Shown one piece after another: positions 50,486 to 59,622 of a stretch of DNA of 64,000 nucleotides. The translations under genes and the position numbers were made by a program. Where the stretch lies: NCBI GenBank assembly GCA_029246685.1, contig JAQWMR010000001.1:271007-335006 (forward strand), read 5' to 3'. The notes beneath the pieces were generated by a model, which saw only the letters and a list, made by a program, of their open reading frames with translations, made no database searches and was not told where the DNA came from. Numbering within the stretch: position 1 is the first letter of the stretch; each line of letters opens with the position of its first letter. This DNA comes from Acidimicrobiales bacterium (lineage in GTDB: Bacteria; Actinomycetota; Acidimicrobiia; Acidimicrobiales; Aldehydirespiratoraceae).

Positions 50486-52846
50486 TCAAGAACTGAGAAT
50501 TGCCTGAAGGAGGCGAGAAGCGCCCCGCTTGTCGAGCGGTTCGTTGCCGTTTCCGCACTTGGGTGACTGCACGCACGACGGGCATCCGTCGGTGCAGGCG
50601 CACGCATCGATGACGCCGGTGGTTGCGCAGAGATGCCGTTCGCCCGCTTCCCATCCGAGTTCGGCGATGCCGGCGCCGCCTGGATAGCCGTCGTAGATGA
50701 AGACTGTGGGGGCGCCCGTGTCGGCGTGGTGTGCGGTGGACACTCCGCCGACGTCCCATCGGTCGCAGATCGTGAAGAGCGGGAGCAGTCCGATCGCCGC
50801 GTGCTCAGTGGCGTGGAGGGTGCCGCCCACCTCGCCGGCCGCCTGAACAGTCTCGAGGTCGACGGTGTACCAAAACGCCCGGGTGACCAGCCGTTGCTCG
50901 GGGAGGTCGAGAGTCTCGTGGCTGACGATCTTGCGGCTGCGCGACTCGCGGAGCTGATAGCCGGTCACCTGGGTGATGACCTCGACCGTTCCGAGGTGAA
51001 GGGTCGCGGACCCGACCGCTCGTTCGGCCTCCACGTCGAGGACTCGAATGTCGGTGTTGCTCCGAGCCTGGGTGTATTCGCCTCCGTCGGCGTCGACCAC
51101 GCGTGCTTCGCGCTCGGCGAGATCGAGCGACAGCACCTCGAAGGTCTGCCCCCGGTGCATGTAGATCGCCCCGGTGTGGACCGAGCTGTGGGCGCGGCTC
51201 TCGTCGACCGTGCCGATGAGCCGCTCCGTGTGGTGATCGATGATCCGAACCTCGCCGGACGAACCGGAGCGCAGGCTGATCCCTCGCGACGGATACCCCG
51301 TCCCGCACCAGTGAGCGAACGGCTCATCGGTGCCGTTGCGCCACCGGCGGCGCAGTCGGAGATCGTCGAGGCGGACGAGGTTACGGACCCCGTCGTGGAG
51401 CTCTTCCTCGGTCCAGAACCGCAGATCGTCGTAGCTGATCGGCAGCTCGTAGGCCGCGCAGGCGAGGTGCGGATCGAGGATGTAGGGGTTGGCGGTGTTG
51501 ACGACGCAGGGCTCGGGAGGCCTGGAAAAGACCTCGTCCGGGTGGGCCATCAAGTAGCGGTCCAACTGGTCGTCGCCACCGACCAGAACGGTGACGGACT
51601 CGGCGCTTCGGCGGCCAGCACGGCCCGCCTGCTGCCACATCGAGGCGATGGTTCCAGGGAAGCCGTTCATGACGCAGGCATCGAGGCCACCGATGTCGAC
51701 ACCGAGCTCGAGCGCCGAGGTGGAGACCACTCCGCGCAGCGCCCCGCCGAAGAGCTCGTGCTCGATCGCCCGACGCTCCTCGGCGAGATAGCCGGCTCGG
51801 TAGGCGAGCACGGAGTCGGAGAGCTCAGCCGGGAGTCGGCGCGCGACATCGGCCGCAACGAGTTCGGTGCCCTTCCGGGACCGGCAGAAGGTGATGGTGC
51901 GATGGCCGGACTCGACGAGCGCGGCGGTCACCGAAGCGCACTCCAAGTTCGGCGACGACCGGGCCCCGGACTCGACCTCGACGATGGGCGGATCCAACAG
52001 CGCGAAACGGCGGGGGCCGGTGGGCGAACCGTCGTCGGTGACAGCGGTGACCGGCGCGCCGCACAGGGCGGATGCCAGACGGGCGGGTTCTCCGATCGTG
52101 GCGGAGCAGAAGATGAAGGTGGGGTCGCTGCCGTAGTGGCGACAGATTCGTCGGAGCCGGCGCAGGATTTGGGCGACGTGGGTACCGAAGATGCCCCGCA
52201 GCACGTGCAGTTCGTCGATGACGACATAGCAGAGCCGCATGAGTAGTGCGTCCCACTTGGCGTGGCGGGGGAGCAGGCCGCCGTGGAGCATCTCGGGATT
52301 GGTGAGGACCACGTTGGCGTTGTCGCGCACCCAGGCCTTCTCTTCCGGCGTGGCATCGCCGTCGTAGGCGCCGGGGATCAGGTCGGGGAAGCCGATCACA
52401 TCGAGCGCGCGCAGCTGATCGTGGGCGAGTGCCTTGGTGGGATAGAGAACGAGCGCGGTTCCGGGCTTGATCGGATCGATCACCGCTTCCGCGATCGGGA
52501 GCTGAAAGCAGCGCGACTTGCCCGACGCCGTGCCCGTTGCGACGACGACGTTGGTGCCGCTGCGAGCAAGTTCGATCGCCTCGGCCTGGTGCGTCCACAA
52601 GCCATCGCCGCTCATCGCGTCGGTGATCGCTTCGGGCAGTGGCTGCTGGAGAGTAGCGAAGCGTTCGCCACGCGCCGCGAAGTGCTCGATATGGACGAGG
52701 CGGCCGTCGTCGTCGAGCTCCGTGAGCAGGTTGTCGAACGCGGCCGTGCGGGCGAGCGGGGGAGGTGCGAGCCGTAGATCGGCTGTGTCGTCGGGCGCGA
52801 GAGCGTCTGCACTGCCGGTTGGCTGGGGCTCGGGAGCCAGCGCCAC
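50486..52846 (-). CDS. DEAD/DEAH helicase with C-terminal Cys cluster (MrfA/Rv3649-like)
   Basis: This encodes 786 aa. Helicase motifs in order: Q-like GLWTHQAEAIEL, Walker A GTASGKSRCFQLP, DELH (VVIDELHVLRG) as motif II, SAT (FCSATIGEP), and motif VI QQAGRAGRR. The C-terminal domain ends with a zinc-type cluster CACTDGCPSCVQSPKCGN, as in the DUF1998/MZB part of Bacillus MrfA (YprA), which acts in mitomycin-damage repair. In mycobacteria the related Rv3649 lies by topA, as here. It unwinds DNA 3'-5' in family members. It is divergent from the STAS operon. Confidence 0.9.
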   Translation of the reverse strand: MALAPEPQPTGSADALAPDDTADLRLAPPPLARTAAFDNLLTELDDDGRLVHIEHFAARGERFATLQQPLPEAITDAMSGDGLWTHQAEAIELARSGTNVVVATGTASGKSRCFQLPIAEAVIDPIKPGTALVLYPTKALAHDQLRALDVIGFPDLIPGAYDGDATPEEKAWVRDNANVVLTNPEMLHGGLLPRHAKWDALLMRLCYVVIDELHVLRGIFGTHVAQILRRLRRICRHYGSDPTFIFCSATIGEPARLASALCGAPVTAVTDDGSPTGPRRFALLDPPIVEVESGARSSPNLECASVTAALVESGHRTITFCRSRKGTELVAADVARRLPAELSDSVLAYRAGYLAEERRAIEHELFGGALRGVVSTSALELGVDIGGLDACVMNGFPGTIASMWQQAGRAGRRSAESVTVLVGGDDQLDRYLMAHPDEVFSRPPEPCVVNTANPYILDPHLACAAYELPISYDDLRFWTEEELHDGVRNLVRLDDLRLRRRWRNGTDEPFAHWCGTGYPSRGISLRSGSSGEVRIIDHHTERLIGTVDESRAHSSVHTGAIYMHRGQTFEVLSLDLAEREARVVDADGGEYTQARSNTDIRVLDVEAERAVGSATLHLGTVEVITQVTGYQLRESRSRKIVSHETLDLPEQRLVTRAFWYTVDLETVQAAGEVGGTLHATEHAAIGLLPLFTICDRWDVGGVSTAHHADTGAPTVFIYDGYPGGAGIAELGWEAGERHLCATTGVIDACACTDGCPSCVQSPKCGNGNEPLDKRGASRLLQAILSS

Positions 52847-52867
52847 TCAACGATGTTACGGCAGGGG

Positions 52868-52907
52868 TGTGACCGAATCACATGGGTGTGATCACACGCG
52901 TGTGATC
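52868..52907. promoter_or_regulatory. Cluster of TGTGA/TCACA palindromes upstream of the STAS-RsbW-NhaA genes
   Basis: TGTGACCGAATCACA (52868-52882), GTGTGATCACAC (52886-52897) and the overlapping 18-bp perfect palindrome GATCACACGCGTGTGATC (52890-52907) lie 56-95 bases before the STAS start and 22-60 bases from the helicase start. The half-site recalls CRP/FNR family operators (TGTGA), although spacing differs from the usual six bases. Confidence 0.6.
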
Positions 52908-52962
52908 TGACCGACGGTGGGGCGGTTCCGGCGGCAGGACTCGCCGTATTAGTTTCGCCGGT

Positions 52963-53295
52963 GTGCAGATCGTCACGGCGAGCCATCGAGACGGCCAGTG
53001 GACTGTCGTCACGGTCGCGGGCGAGCTGGATGTGGTCGGCGGCCCGGATCTTCGCCAGGCGGTGATGCGCGAGGTCGCGCAGGGCAACCACCACCTCGTA
53101 CTCGACCTCACAAGTGTCGACTTCGTTGATTCGTTCGGCCTCGGTGTCATCGTCGGCGCCCTGAAACGCACACGTCTTCTCGACGGTGATCTGCGCCTCG
53201 TGGTCCCGGAGCCGAGGCTTCGCCGCGTCTTCGAAGTGTGCGACCTGGACCGGGTGTTCGCCCTTCACGACGACGTTGCGGCGGCGCGCGAATGA
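52963..53295 (+). CDS. Anti-sigma factor antagonist (STAS domain)
   Basis: This encodes 110 aa from GTG. The STAS signature is LVLDLTSVDFVDSFGLGVIVG, with Ser after Asp as the phosphorylation site. GELDVVGGPDLRQAV is the first strand-helix unit. The next gene encodes an RsbW-type kinase with an ATGA overlap, so this is a classical partner-switch pair: the dephosphorylated STAS protein binds the kinase and releases a sigma factor. Which sigma factor is controlled is unknown. Confidence 0.88.
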   Translation: MQIVTASHRDGQWTVVTVAGELDVVGGPDLRQAVMREVAQGNHHLVLDLTSVDFVDSFGLGVIVGALKRTRLLDGDLRLVVPEPRLRRVFEVCDLDRVFALHDDVAAARE

Positions 53296-53801
53296 GTCCG
53301 GACTCGCCGGCAGGCGATGAGATGGCGGTGGCGGACTTCCGCCCCGGGGAGATCGTCCTCGAGATCCCGGCCCGCACGGAGTACGTCTCCCTTGTGCGCG
53401 TCGTTGTCGCCGCGGCGGCCGAGATCGAGCCGGACATGGACAGCGACCGCATCGAGGATCTCCGCGTCGCAGTGTCCGAGGCAGCCACCAACGCGATCGA
53501 GGCCCACGATCTCCATGGCGTAAGCGACCGGGTCCGGATCCAGTGCAACTTGGCCGATGAAGAGGTCGCCGTCGTCGTTCACGACCAAGGGATGGGCTTC
53601 GAGCCCGACGAGGTGCCGCAGCTTCCCGAGCCCGACACGCCCGAGCGGCTGCTGCATGAGTCCGGCCTCGGCGTACACCTCATGCAGATGCTCGCCGACG
53701 AATCCGAGATCAGCGCGACGGAGACGGGCACGGACGTGCGCCTTGTCGTCTACTCGTCGAAGCGTCGTCGGAAAGGGGACGCGTTGCCAGAAGAGATCTG
53801 A
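53292..53801 (+). CDS. Anti-sigma factor serine kinase (RsbW-like)
   Basis: This encodes 169 aa. GHKL-type ATPase motifs are present: N box EAATNAIEAH, G1 HDQGMGFEP and G2 ESGLGVHLMQML. It would bind a sigma factor and, with ATP, phosphorylate the STAS protein encoded just upstream (ATGA overlap). An N-terminal extension of about 20 residues precedes the domain. The downstream nhaA gene starts 22 bases later, so the switch and the antiporter probably share a transcript. Confidence 0.88.
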   Translation: MSPDSPAGDEMAVADFRPGEIVLEIPARTEYVSLVRVVVAAAAEIEPDMDSDRIEDLRVAVSEAATNAIEAHDLHGVSDRVRIQCNLADEEVAVVVHDQGMGFEPDEVPQLPEPDTPERLLHESGLGVHLMQMLADESEISATETGTDVRLVVYSSKRRRKGDALPEEI

Positions 53802-53823
53802 CGGATACCGTTTCTCTCCGTCT

Positions 53824-55194
53824 ATGGCCTCCGACGACCAACTTCCCTTCTCGCCGTTGACGTGGATCGGCGGCGAGCGTCGACTCGCGCGTCGCGTCGG
53901 TCGTCCGGTGCGCAACTTCCTGCGCATCGAGGCTGCGGGTGGCATCCTCCTGCTGATTGCCACGATCGTGGCGCTCGTGTGGGCGAACTCGCCGTGGAGC
54001 GAGACCTACCAGGACATCCTCCACACCCACATCACCATCGAAGTCGGCGATCTGATCCACCTCGACGAGTCGGTGCTTCACTGGATCAATGACGCGCTGA
54101 TGGCGATCTTCTTCTTCGTCGTCGGCTTGGAGATCAAGCGGGAGCTCGTCGTCGGCGAGCTGCGCGACCCTCGGGCGGCAGCTCTTCCTGCGATCGCGGC
54201 GATCGGCGGCATGGTCGTGCCCGCCGCCGTCTACATCGCGTTTAACTCCAGCGCCCCGGGGTTCGATGGCTGGGGCATCCCGATGGCAACCGACATCGCG
54301 TTCGCGATCGGTGTCGTCTCGCTGCTCGGCAACCGCGTGCCCAGCGCCATGAAGGTCTTCTTGCTGACGCTCGCGATCGTCGACGACATCGGCGCGATCG
54401 CCGTCATCGCGATCTTCTACACCGATGACTTCTCCTCGGGATGGTTCCTCGTGGCCATCGCCGCGATCGTCTTCGTCCTGATCATGCGCGTCGTGAAGAT
54501 CTGGTGGATTCCGGCCTACGTCATCGTCGGTACCTTCGTGTGGCTCGCCGTCTTCGAGTCTGGGATCCACGCGACGATCGCCGGCGTCATCCTTGGCCTC
54601 ATTACCCCAGCGGTGCCGCTCAAGCCGGAGGCGGAGGAGGAGGACATCGACGACGTCATCCGCTCCGCGGTGCGTGGCGACGCCAGCGCGCTCGTCGTTC
54701 GACGTGCGAACTTCGAGCTGAAGGAGCAGGTCTCGGTGGTCGAGCGGTTGGAGGACGCGCTCCATCCGTTCTCGAGCTACCTGATCGTTCCCCTGTTCGC
54801 GCTCGCCAATGCCGGTGTCGTGCTCTCGAGCGACACATTGAGCGACGCGATCAGCAGCCCGGTGACTCTCGGCGTGGTCTTCGGACTCGTCTTCGGCAAG
54901 ATCGTCGGCGTGTCGATCGCGACGCTGTTCGCCGTGAAGAGCGGGATCGCCGAGCTGCCCCGCGCGGCCACATGGACCCACGTCTACGGCCTGGCCGCGA
55001 TGGCCGGAATCGGCTTCACGGTGTCGTTGTTCATCACCGGCCTTGCGTTCGACGACGCCGTCATCGCCGATGAAGCCCGCATCGGCATCCTGGCCGCGTC
55101 CGCCATCGCGGCGATCGTCGGCACGCTCGTTCTCCTGCGGGCCAAAGAGGTGGTCGAAGTGGAGATCGACGCTCCTGGGCCCGCAGGTTCGTAG
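53824..55194 (+). CDS. nhaA: Na+/H+ antiporter NhaA
   Basis: This encodes 456 aa with about eleven or twelve membrane helices. The NhaA hallmarks are PMATDIAFAIGV (an unwound helix 4) and LAIVDDIGAIAVIAIFY, with the paired Asp that binds Na+. An acidic cytosolic loop EAEEEDIDD lies in the middle. It exchanges sodium for protons, which suits life in saline water. It follows the RsbV/RsbW pair in one operon, so a stress-sigma switch may be sensed or acted on with ion balance; this is inference. Confidence 0.94.
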   Translation: MASDDQLPFSPLTWIGGERRLARRVGRPVRNFLRIEAAGGILLLIATIVALVWANSPWSETYQDILHTHITIEVGDLIHLDESVLHWINDALMAIFFFVVGLEIKRELVVGELRDPRAAALPAIAAIGGMVVPAAVYIAFNSSAPGFDGWGIPMATDIAFAIGVVSLLGNRVPSAMKVFLLTLAIVDDIGAIAVIAIFYTDDFSSGWFLVAIAAIVFVLIMRVVKIWWIPAYVIVGTFVWLAVFESGIHATIAGVILGLITPAVPLKPEAEEEDIDDVIRSAVRGDASALVVRRANFELKEQVSVVERLEDALHPFSSYLIVPLFALANAGVVLSSDTLSDAISSPVTLGVVFGLVFGKIVGVSIATLFAVKSGIAELPRAATWTHVYGLAAMAGIGFTVSLFITGLAFDDAVIADEARIGILAASAIAAIVGTLVLLRAKEVVEVEIDAPGPAGS

Positions 55195-55260
55195 GCCCCC
55201 CGCAGCGAGAACATTCACGTTGACGGCCATTCTGCCGAACAACGTTTCGCGCGACGTCCC

Positions 55261-55286
55261 TGACAAGTATTACTTGACAAGTAGTA
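55261..55286 (+). promoter_or_regulatory. AT-rich repeat and -35-like boxes before topA
   Basis: TGACAAGTA occurs at 55261-55269 and again from 55275, and CAAGTATTACTTG is an odd-centred palindrome between them. TTGACA at 55274-55279 fits a -35 box 33 bases before the GTG start. This is the least GC-rich spot nearby, so it is a likely promoter or operator for topA. Confidence 0.45.
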
Positions 55287-55311
55287 GTCGAATCAGATTG
55301 GTTTCCGTTTC

Positions 55312-58053
55312 GTGGCCAACGCCCTCGTGATCGTCGAGTCCCCGGCGAAAGCAAAAAAGATCGCTGAGTACCTCGGCGACGGCTTCACTGTGGAGTCGTC
55401 GATCGGGCACGTCCGTGACCTCCCGCGCAATGCGGCCGACGTGCCGAAGGCCTACAAGGGCGAGAAGTGGGCCCGCACAGGGATCGACGTCGACAACGGG
55501 TTCAAGCCGCTCTACGTGGAGAACAGCGACAAGAAGGACCACATCAAGCTCCTGAAGTCGCTCCTCAAGGACGCCGACGAGCTGTACCTCGCGACAGATG
55601 AGGATCGCGAGGGAGAGGCGATCGCATGGCATCTCATCGAGGTGCTCAACCCGCAGGTGCCGATCAAGCGCATGGTGTTCCACGAGATCACCAAGAAAGC
55701 GATCCTGAGCGCGATGGAGTCGCCGCGAGAGCTCGACCGGAAGATGGTCGACGCGCAGGAAGCTCGCCGCATCCTCGATCGTCTCTATGGCTACGAGGTC
55801 AGCCCGGTTCTGTGGAAGAAGGTCATGCCGCAGCTGTCGGCCGGGCGAGTGCAGAGTGTCGGCACCCGCCTCGTGGTCGAGCGCGAACGCGAGCGGATGG
55901 CATTCATCGCGGCGAGCTACTGGGACATCAAAGGCACCTTCGCTACCACCGAAGGCGACACCCGTGAATTCGCCGCAGCCCTCGCCCAAATCGATGGCAC
56001 CCGGCTCGCGTCGGGCCGCGACTACAACGACGACGGCACCCTGTCCCGCGACGATGTCGTGGTGCTCGACGAGGCCGGCGCAACCGAACTCGTCAACGAT
56101 CTCGATGGCGTGCCCTACGAGGTTCGCTCCCGAGAATCGAAGCCCTACCGCCGCCGCCCGGCCGCCCCCTTCATCACCTCCACCCTGCAACAGGAAGCCG
56201 GCCGCAAGCTCGGGCTCTCGTCCGCGATGGCGATGCGGGCTGCGCAGGGCCTCTACGAAAAGGGCTACATCACCTACATGCGAACGGACAGCACGACGCT
56301 GTCCGACACCGCGCTGCAGGCGGCGAAGTCCACGATCCTCGAGCGCTACGGCAACGACTTCTATCCGGACGACGGGCCCCGGCTCTACACGAAGAAGTCG
56401 AAGAACGCCCAGGAGGCCCACGAGGCCATCCGCCCCGCGGGCGACACGTTCAAGACGCCGGACCAGGTCGCCAGCGAGGTGCCGATCAGCGAGGCCCGCG
56501 TCTACGAGCTGATCTGGAAGCGCACCGTCGCATCGCAGATGACCGACTGCACCGGTGAAACCGTCCAGCTCCGCCTCGGGGCATCGAGCACCGGGGGCAA
56601 GGACGTCGAGTTCAACGCTACCGGTACGGTCATCCAGCATCGCGGGTTCCGCGAGGTCTACGAAGAGAGCAAGGAAGCTTCCCGTAACGACGACGAGGGC
56701 GACGCCGACGACGATGAGCGTCGGCTTCCCCCGCTGCAGCAGGGCGATGCGGCCCGCGCCGCCGGCCCGCTCGAGTTCGACGGCCACGAAACCCAACCGC
56801 CCTCGCGCTTCACGGAGGCCTCGCTGGTGAAGCGGCTGGAGGAGCTCGGCGTCGGCCGTCCGTCCACCTACGCGTCCATCATCGGCACCATCCAGGACCG
56901 TGGCTACGTGTGGAAGAAGGGGTCGGCGATGGTGCCGTCCTTCACCGCCTTCTCCGTGGTCAACGTCATGGAGGGGCACTTCCCGAACCTCGTCGACTAC
57001 GCCTTCACGGCCAAGATGGAAGACGACCTCGACAAGATCGCCAGCGGCAACGAGTTCGCCGAGCCGTGGCTCACCCGCTTCTACTTCGGCGAGGGAGGCG
57101 ACGATGGCGAGCCCGGGCTGAAGGAGAAGGTGTCGACGCGGCTGCCCGACATCGACGCCCGCGCCGTCAACACCATCCCGCTGGGCATGTCCGAGGACGG
57201 CAAGCCCGTCGTGGCCCGAGTCGGTCGCTACGGCCCCTACGTCCAGCTCGGCGACAGCGAGAACGCCGACGACAACCAGACCGCGTCCATCCCTGACGAC
57301 ATTCCGCCCGACGAGCTCTCGCTCGAGAAGGCGATGGAGTACCTGAGCCAGCCGAAGGAAGGCCGCATCCTCGGCGTCGATCCCGAGACCGGCATGGACA
57401 TCTACGCGAAGGCCGGCCGATTCGGCCCCTACGTGCAGGTCGGCACCTTCGAGGAGTTCGACGGCACCGACGAGAAGCCGAAGACGGCATCGCTGTTCCA
57501 GACGATGACGCTCGAACGAGTCACGCTCGACGAAGCGTTCCAGCTGCTGTCGCTGCCCCGCACGGTCGGCGCGGATCCGGCCGATGGCGAGGTCATCACC
57601 GTCCAGAACGGCCGCTACGGGCCGTACCTCAAGAAGGGGAAGGACAGTCGCAGCCTCCAGACCGAGGAGCAGCTGCTGACGATCGGTCTCGACGAGTGCC
57701 TGAAGATCCTGGCGGAGCCGAAGCGCAGCCGCGGTCAGACCGCGAAGCCGCCGCTGCGCGACATGGGCCCGGATCCGGAGACGGGCAAGGACATGATCGT
57801 GAAGGACGGGCGGTTCGGCCCCTACGTCACCGACGGTGAGTACAACGCGTCGTTACGCAAGGGCGACACGGTCGAAGAGTTGACGGTCGATCGGGCGGCC
57901 GAGCTGTTGGCCGATCGACGGGCCAAGGGCCCGGCCAAGAAGGCGAAGAAGAAGTCGTCGAAGAAGAAGGCGACCAAGAAGAAGGCGACCAAGAAGAAGG
58001 CTGCCAAAAAGGCTGTCGACGGCGCCGGCAACGACGCCACCGAGGCCGACTGA
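55312..58053 (+). CDS. topA: DNA topoisomerase I
   Basis: This encodes 913 aa. The Toprim domain begins ALVIVESPAKAKKI and has ATDEDREGEAIAWHL; the active-site Tyr is Tyr322 in GYITYMRTDSTT. After the core, several TOPRIM_C-type repeats (GRYGPYVQLG, GRFGPYVQVG, GRYGPYLKKG, GRFGPYVTDG) replace zinc fingers, as in mycobacterial TopA. It ends in a Lys-rich tail built of KKKATKKKA units that helps processive relaxation of negative supercoils in relatives. GTG 55312 is used. The nearby helicase, tmk and holB genes match the order seen around topA in mycobacteria in part. Confidence 0.96.
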   Translation: MANALVIVESPAKAKKIAEYLGDGFTVESSIGHVRDLPRNAADVPKAYKGEKWARTGIDVDNGFKPLYVENSDKKDHIKLLKSLLKDADELYLATDEDREGEAIAWHLIEVLNPQVPIKRMVFHEITKKAILSAMESPRELDRKMVDAQEARRILDRLYGYEVSPVLWKKVMPQLSAGRVQSVGTRLVVERERERMAFIAASYWDIKGTFATTEGDTREFAAALAQIDGTRLASGRDYNDDGTLSRDDVVVLDEAGATELVNDLDGVPYEVRSRESKPYRRRPAAPFITSTLQQEAGRKLGLSSAMAMRAAQGLYEKGYITYMRTDSTTLSDTALQAAKSTILERYGNDFYPDDGPRLYTKKSKNAQEAHEAIRPAGDTFKTPDQVASEVPISEARVYELIWKRTVASQMTDCTGETVQLRLGASSTGGKDVEFNATGTVIQHRGFREVYEESKEASRNDDEGDADDDERRLPPLQQGDAARAAGPLEFDGHETQPPSRFTEASLVKRLEELGVGRPSTYASIIGTIQDRGYVWKKGSAMVPSFTAFSVVNVMEGHFPNLVDYAFTAKMEDDLDKIASGNEFAEPWLTRFYFGEGGDDGEPGLKEKVSTRLPDIDARAVNTIPLGMSEDGKPVVARVGRYGPYVQLGDSENADDNQTASIPDDIPPDELSLEKAMEYLSQPKEGRILGVDPETGMDIYAKAGRFGPYVQVGTFEEFDGTDEKPKTASLFQTMTLERVTLDEAFQLLSLPRTVGADPADGEVITVQNGRYGPYLKKGKDSRSLQTEEQLLTIGLDECLKILAEPKRSRGQTAKPPLRDMGPDPETGKDMIVKDGRFGPYVTDGEYNASLRKGDTVEELTVDRAAELLADRRAKGPAKKAKKKSSKKKATKKKATKKKAAKKAVDGAGNDATEAD

Positions 58054-58130
58054 ACTCCGAGCGGACGCTTCAGTTCGGACCGCCTAGGGTGATCTCGGTG
58101 GAGGAAAGGCACTCGAGTAGCGCGTCCCGA

Positions 58131-59612
58131 ATGGGCGAAGCCATGTCCCACACGCGCTCGGTCGGGCGCATCGAGTCCATGTTCGGCTCGAGGGAATTCT
58201 TCCGCCTCTGGATCGCTCAGCTCATCTCTGCGACGGGCGATTGGCTCGGCCTGCTTGCCACGATTTCGCTCGCTGCGAAGCTGAGCCCCGATGGTGACGA
58301 GGGCACCGCGATCGCGATCGTGCTCGCGACCCGTATCGCCCCGGGCTTCTTCCTCGCCACTGCCGCGGGCATCATCGTCGACCGGTTGAACCGCAAGCGC
58401 CTGCTGCTGATCTGCGACATCGGCCGGGCCGTGGTGATGTTCTCGTTGCCGTTCGTCGACAGCCTCTTCGGGCTGATCATCGCCTCCTTCCTGCTCGAGA
58501 TCTTCACGATGTTGTGGTCACCGGCTAAGGAAGCGATCGTCCCCAACATCGTTCCGAGGGAGAAGCTGACCACCGCGAACTCCCTCAACGTAGCGGCCGC
58601 ATACGGCATGTTCCCGGTCGCGGCGGGCATCGCGGCGCTGCTGGCCAAGGTCGCAGAGTCGCTCGCCGACGAGGGTTGGGTCGACACGTGGAGGCTCAAC
58701 GAGGAGGGGCTCGCCTTCTATGTGGATGGCATCTCCTTCCTCTTGACCGCCCTGATCATCTGGACGATCGCGTTCCCGGTCCGTTCCCGCGATGAGCGTG
58801 GGGGGAAGGGAGGAGGATGGGATCTCGGTGGCGCCTGGCGCGAGCTACGCGAAGGTTGGCGCTTCATCGCGGTCAACCCGATCGTGCGCGCGGTCAATGT
58901 CGGGCTCGGAGTCGGTGTGATCGGTGGCGGCATGCTCGTGCCACTCGGTGCGATCTATGTCGACGAGCTGATCGTCGGCGACGACGCCGACTTCAATCTC
59001 GTCCTCTTCGCGCTCGGCGTTGGCATGGCCGTGGGCGTCATCACCGCATCACTGCTGCAGAACCGCATCAATCGAGCCGCTGTTTTTCCGCTCGCGCTCA
59101 TTCTCGCGGGCGGCGCCCTGCTCGTCGTCTCCTCCTCTCCGTTCCTGTCCGTCGTCGTGCCGATGATCGGTGTCGTCGGGTTCGCGGCCGGGCCGATCTA
59201 CGTCCTCGGGTTCACCCTGCTCCACGAGAACGTCGACGACGAACTGCGGGGCCGCATCTTCAGCGCGCTCCTCGTCCTCGTTCGGTTCTGCATGTTGTTC
59301 GCGCTGGCGATCGCCCCGCTCGTCTCCGAAGGCCTCGACACGTTGTCCAACCGCTGGTGGGATGGCAATCTCAACGCGTTCGGGCTGACGGTCATGGCGC
59401 CGGGCGTGCGGCTCACGCTGTGGCTCGCATCCATCACCATCATCGGCGCCGGCCTGCTCGCCTCGTGGAGCCTGCGTGCCGGGAGTGGCGCGTATCTGGC
59501 CGACGAGGCAGCAGCGGACGAATCGATCGACCTGTCGAACGGCACGGAACCCGACGCAACAGCGTCGGCGACACCGCTCGACCCATCGGCCCTGTCTGAG
59601 GACCGGTCGTGA
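58131..59612 (+). CDS. MFS transporter
   Basis: This encodes 493 aa from ATG 58131; in-frame GTG 58089 and ATG 58143 are alternatives. It has about twelve membrane helices. The cytoplasmic loop DRLNRKRLLLICDIGRAV matches the MFS signature between helices 2 and 3, and SPAKEAIVPNIVPREKLTTANSL matches the MFS_3/EntS-like branch of exporters. HENVDDELRGRIFSALLVLVRF is the equivalent loop of the second half. The C-terminal 40 residues are acidic and soluble. The substrate is unknown. It precedes tmk by ten bases and may share its transcript. Confidence 0.85.
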   Translation: MGEAMSHTRSVGRIESMFGSREFFRLWIAQLISATGDWLGLLATISLAAKLSPDGDEGTAIAIVLATRIAPGFFLATAAGIIVDRLNRKRLLLICDIGRAVVMFSLPFVDSLFGLIIASFLLEIFTMLWSPAKEAIVPNIVPREKLTTANSLNVAAAYGMFPVAAGIAALLAKVAESLADEGWVDTWRLNEEGLAFYVDGISFLLTALIIWTIAFPVRSRDERGGKGGGWDLGGAWRELREGWRFIAVNPIVRAVNVGLGVGVIGGGMLVPLGAIYVDELIVGDDADFNLVLFALGVGMAVGVITASLLQNRINRAAVFPLALILAGGALLVVSSSPFLSVVVPMIGVVGFAAGPIYVLGFTLLHENVDDELRGRIFSALLVLVRFCMLFALAIAPLVSEGLDTLSNRWWDGNLNAFGLTVMAPGVRLTLWLASITIIGAGLLASWSLRAGSGAYLADEAAADESIDLSNGTEPDATASATPLDPSALSEDRS

Positions 59613-59622
59613 GCGGGACCGT

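Noticed and set aside
57940..58020. Tandem AAGAAG-type repeats at the end of topA
   Set aside because: They encode the Lys-rich tail common in actinobacterial TopA and keep the reading frame; not a separate repeat element.
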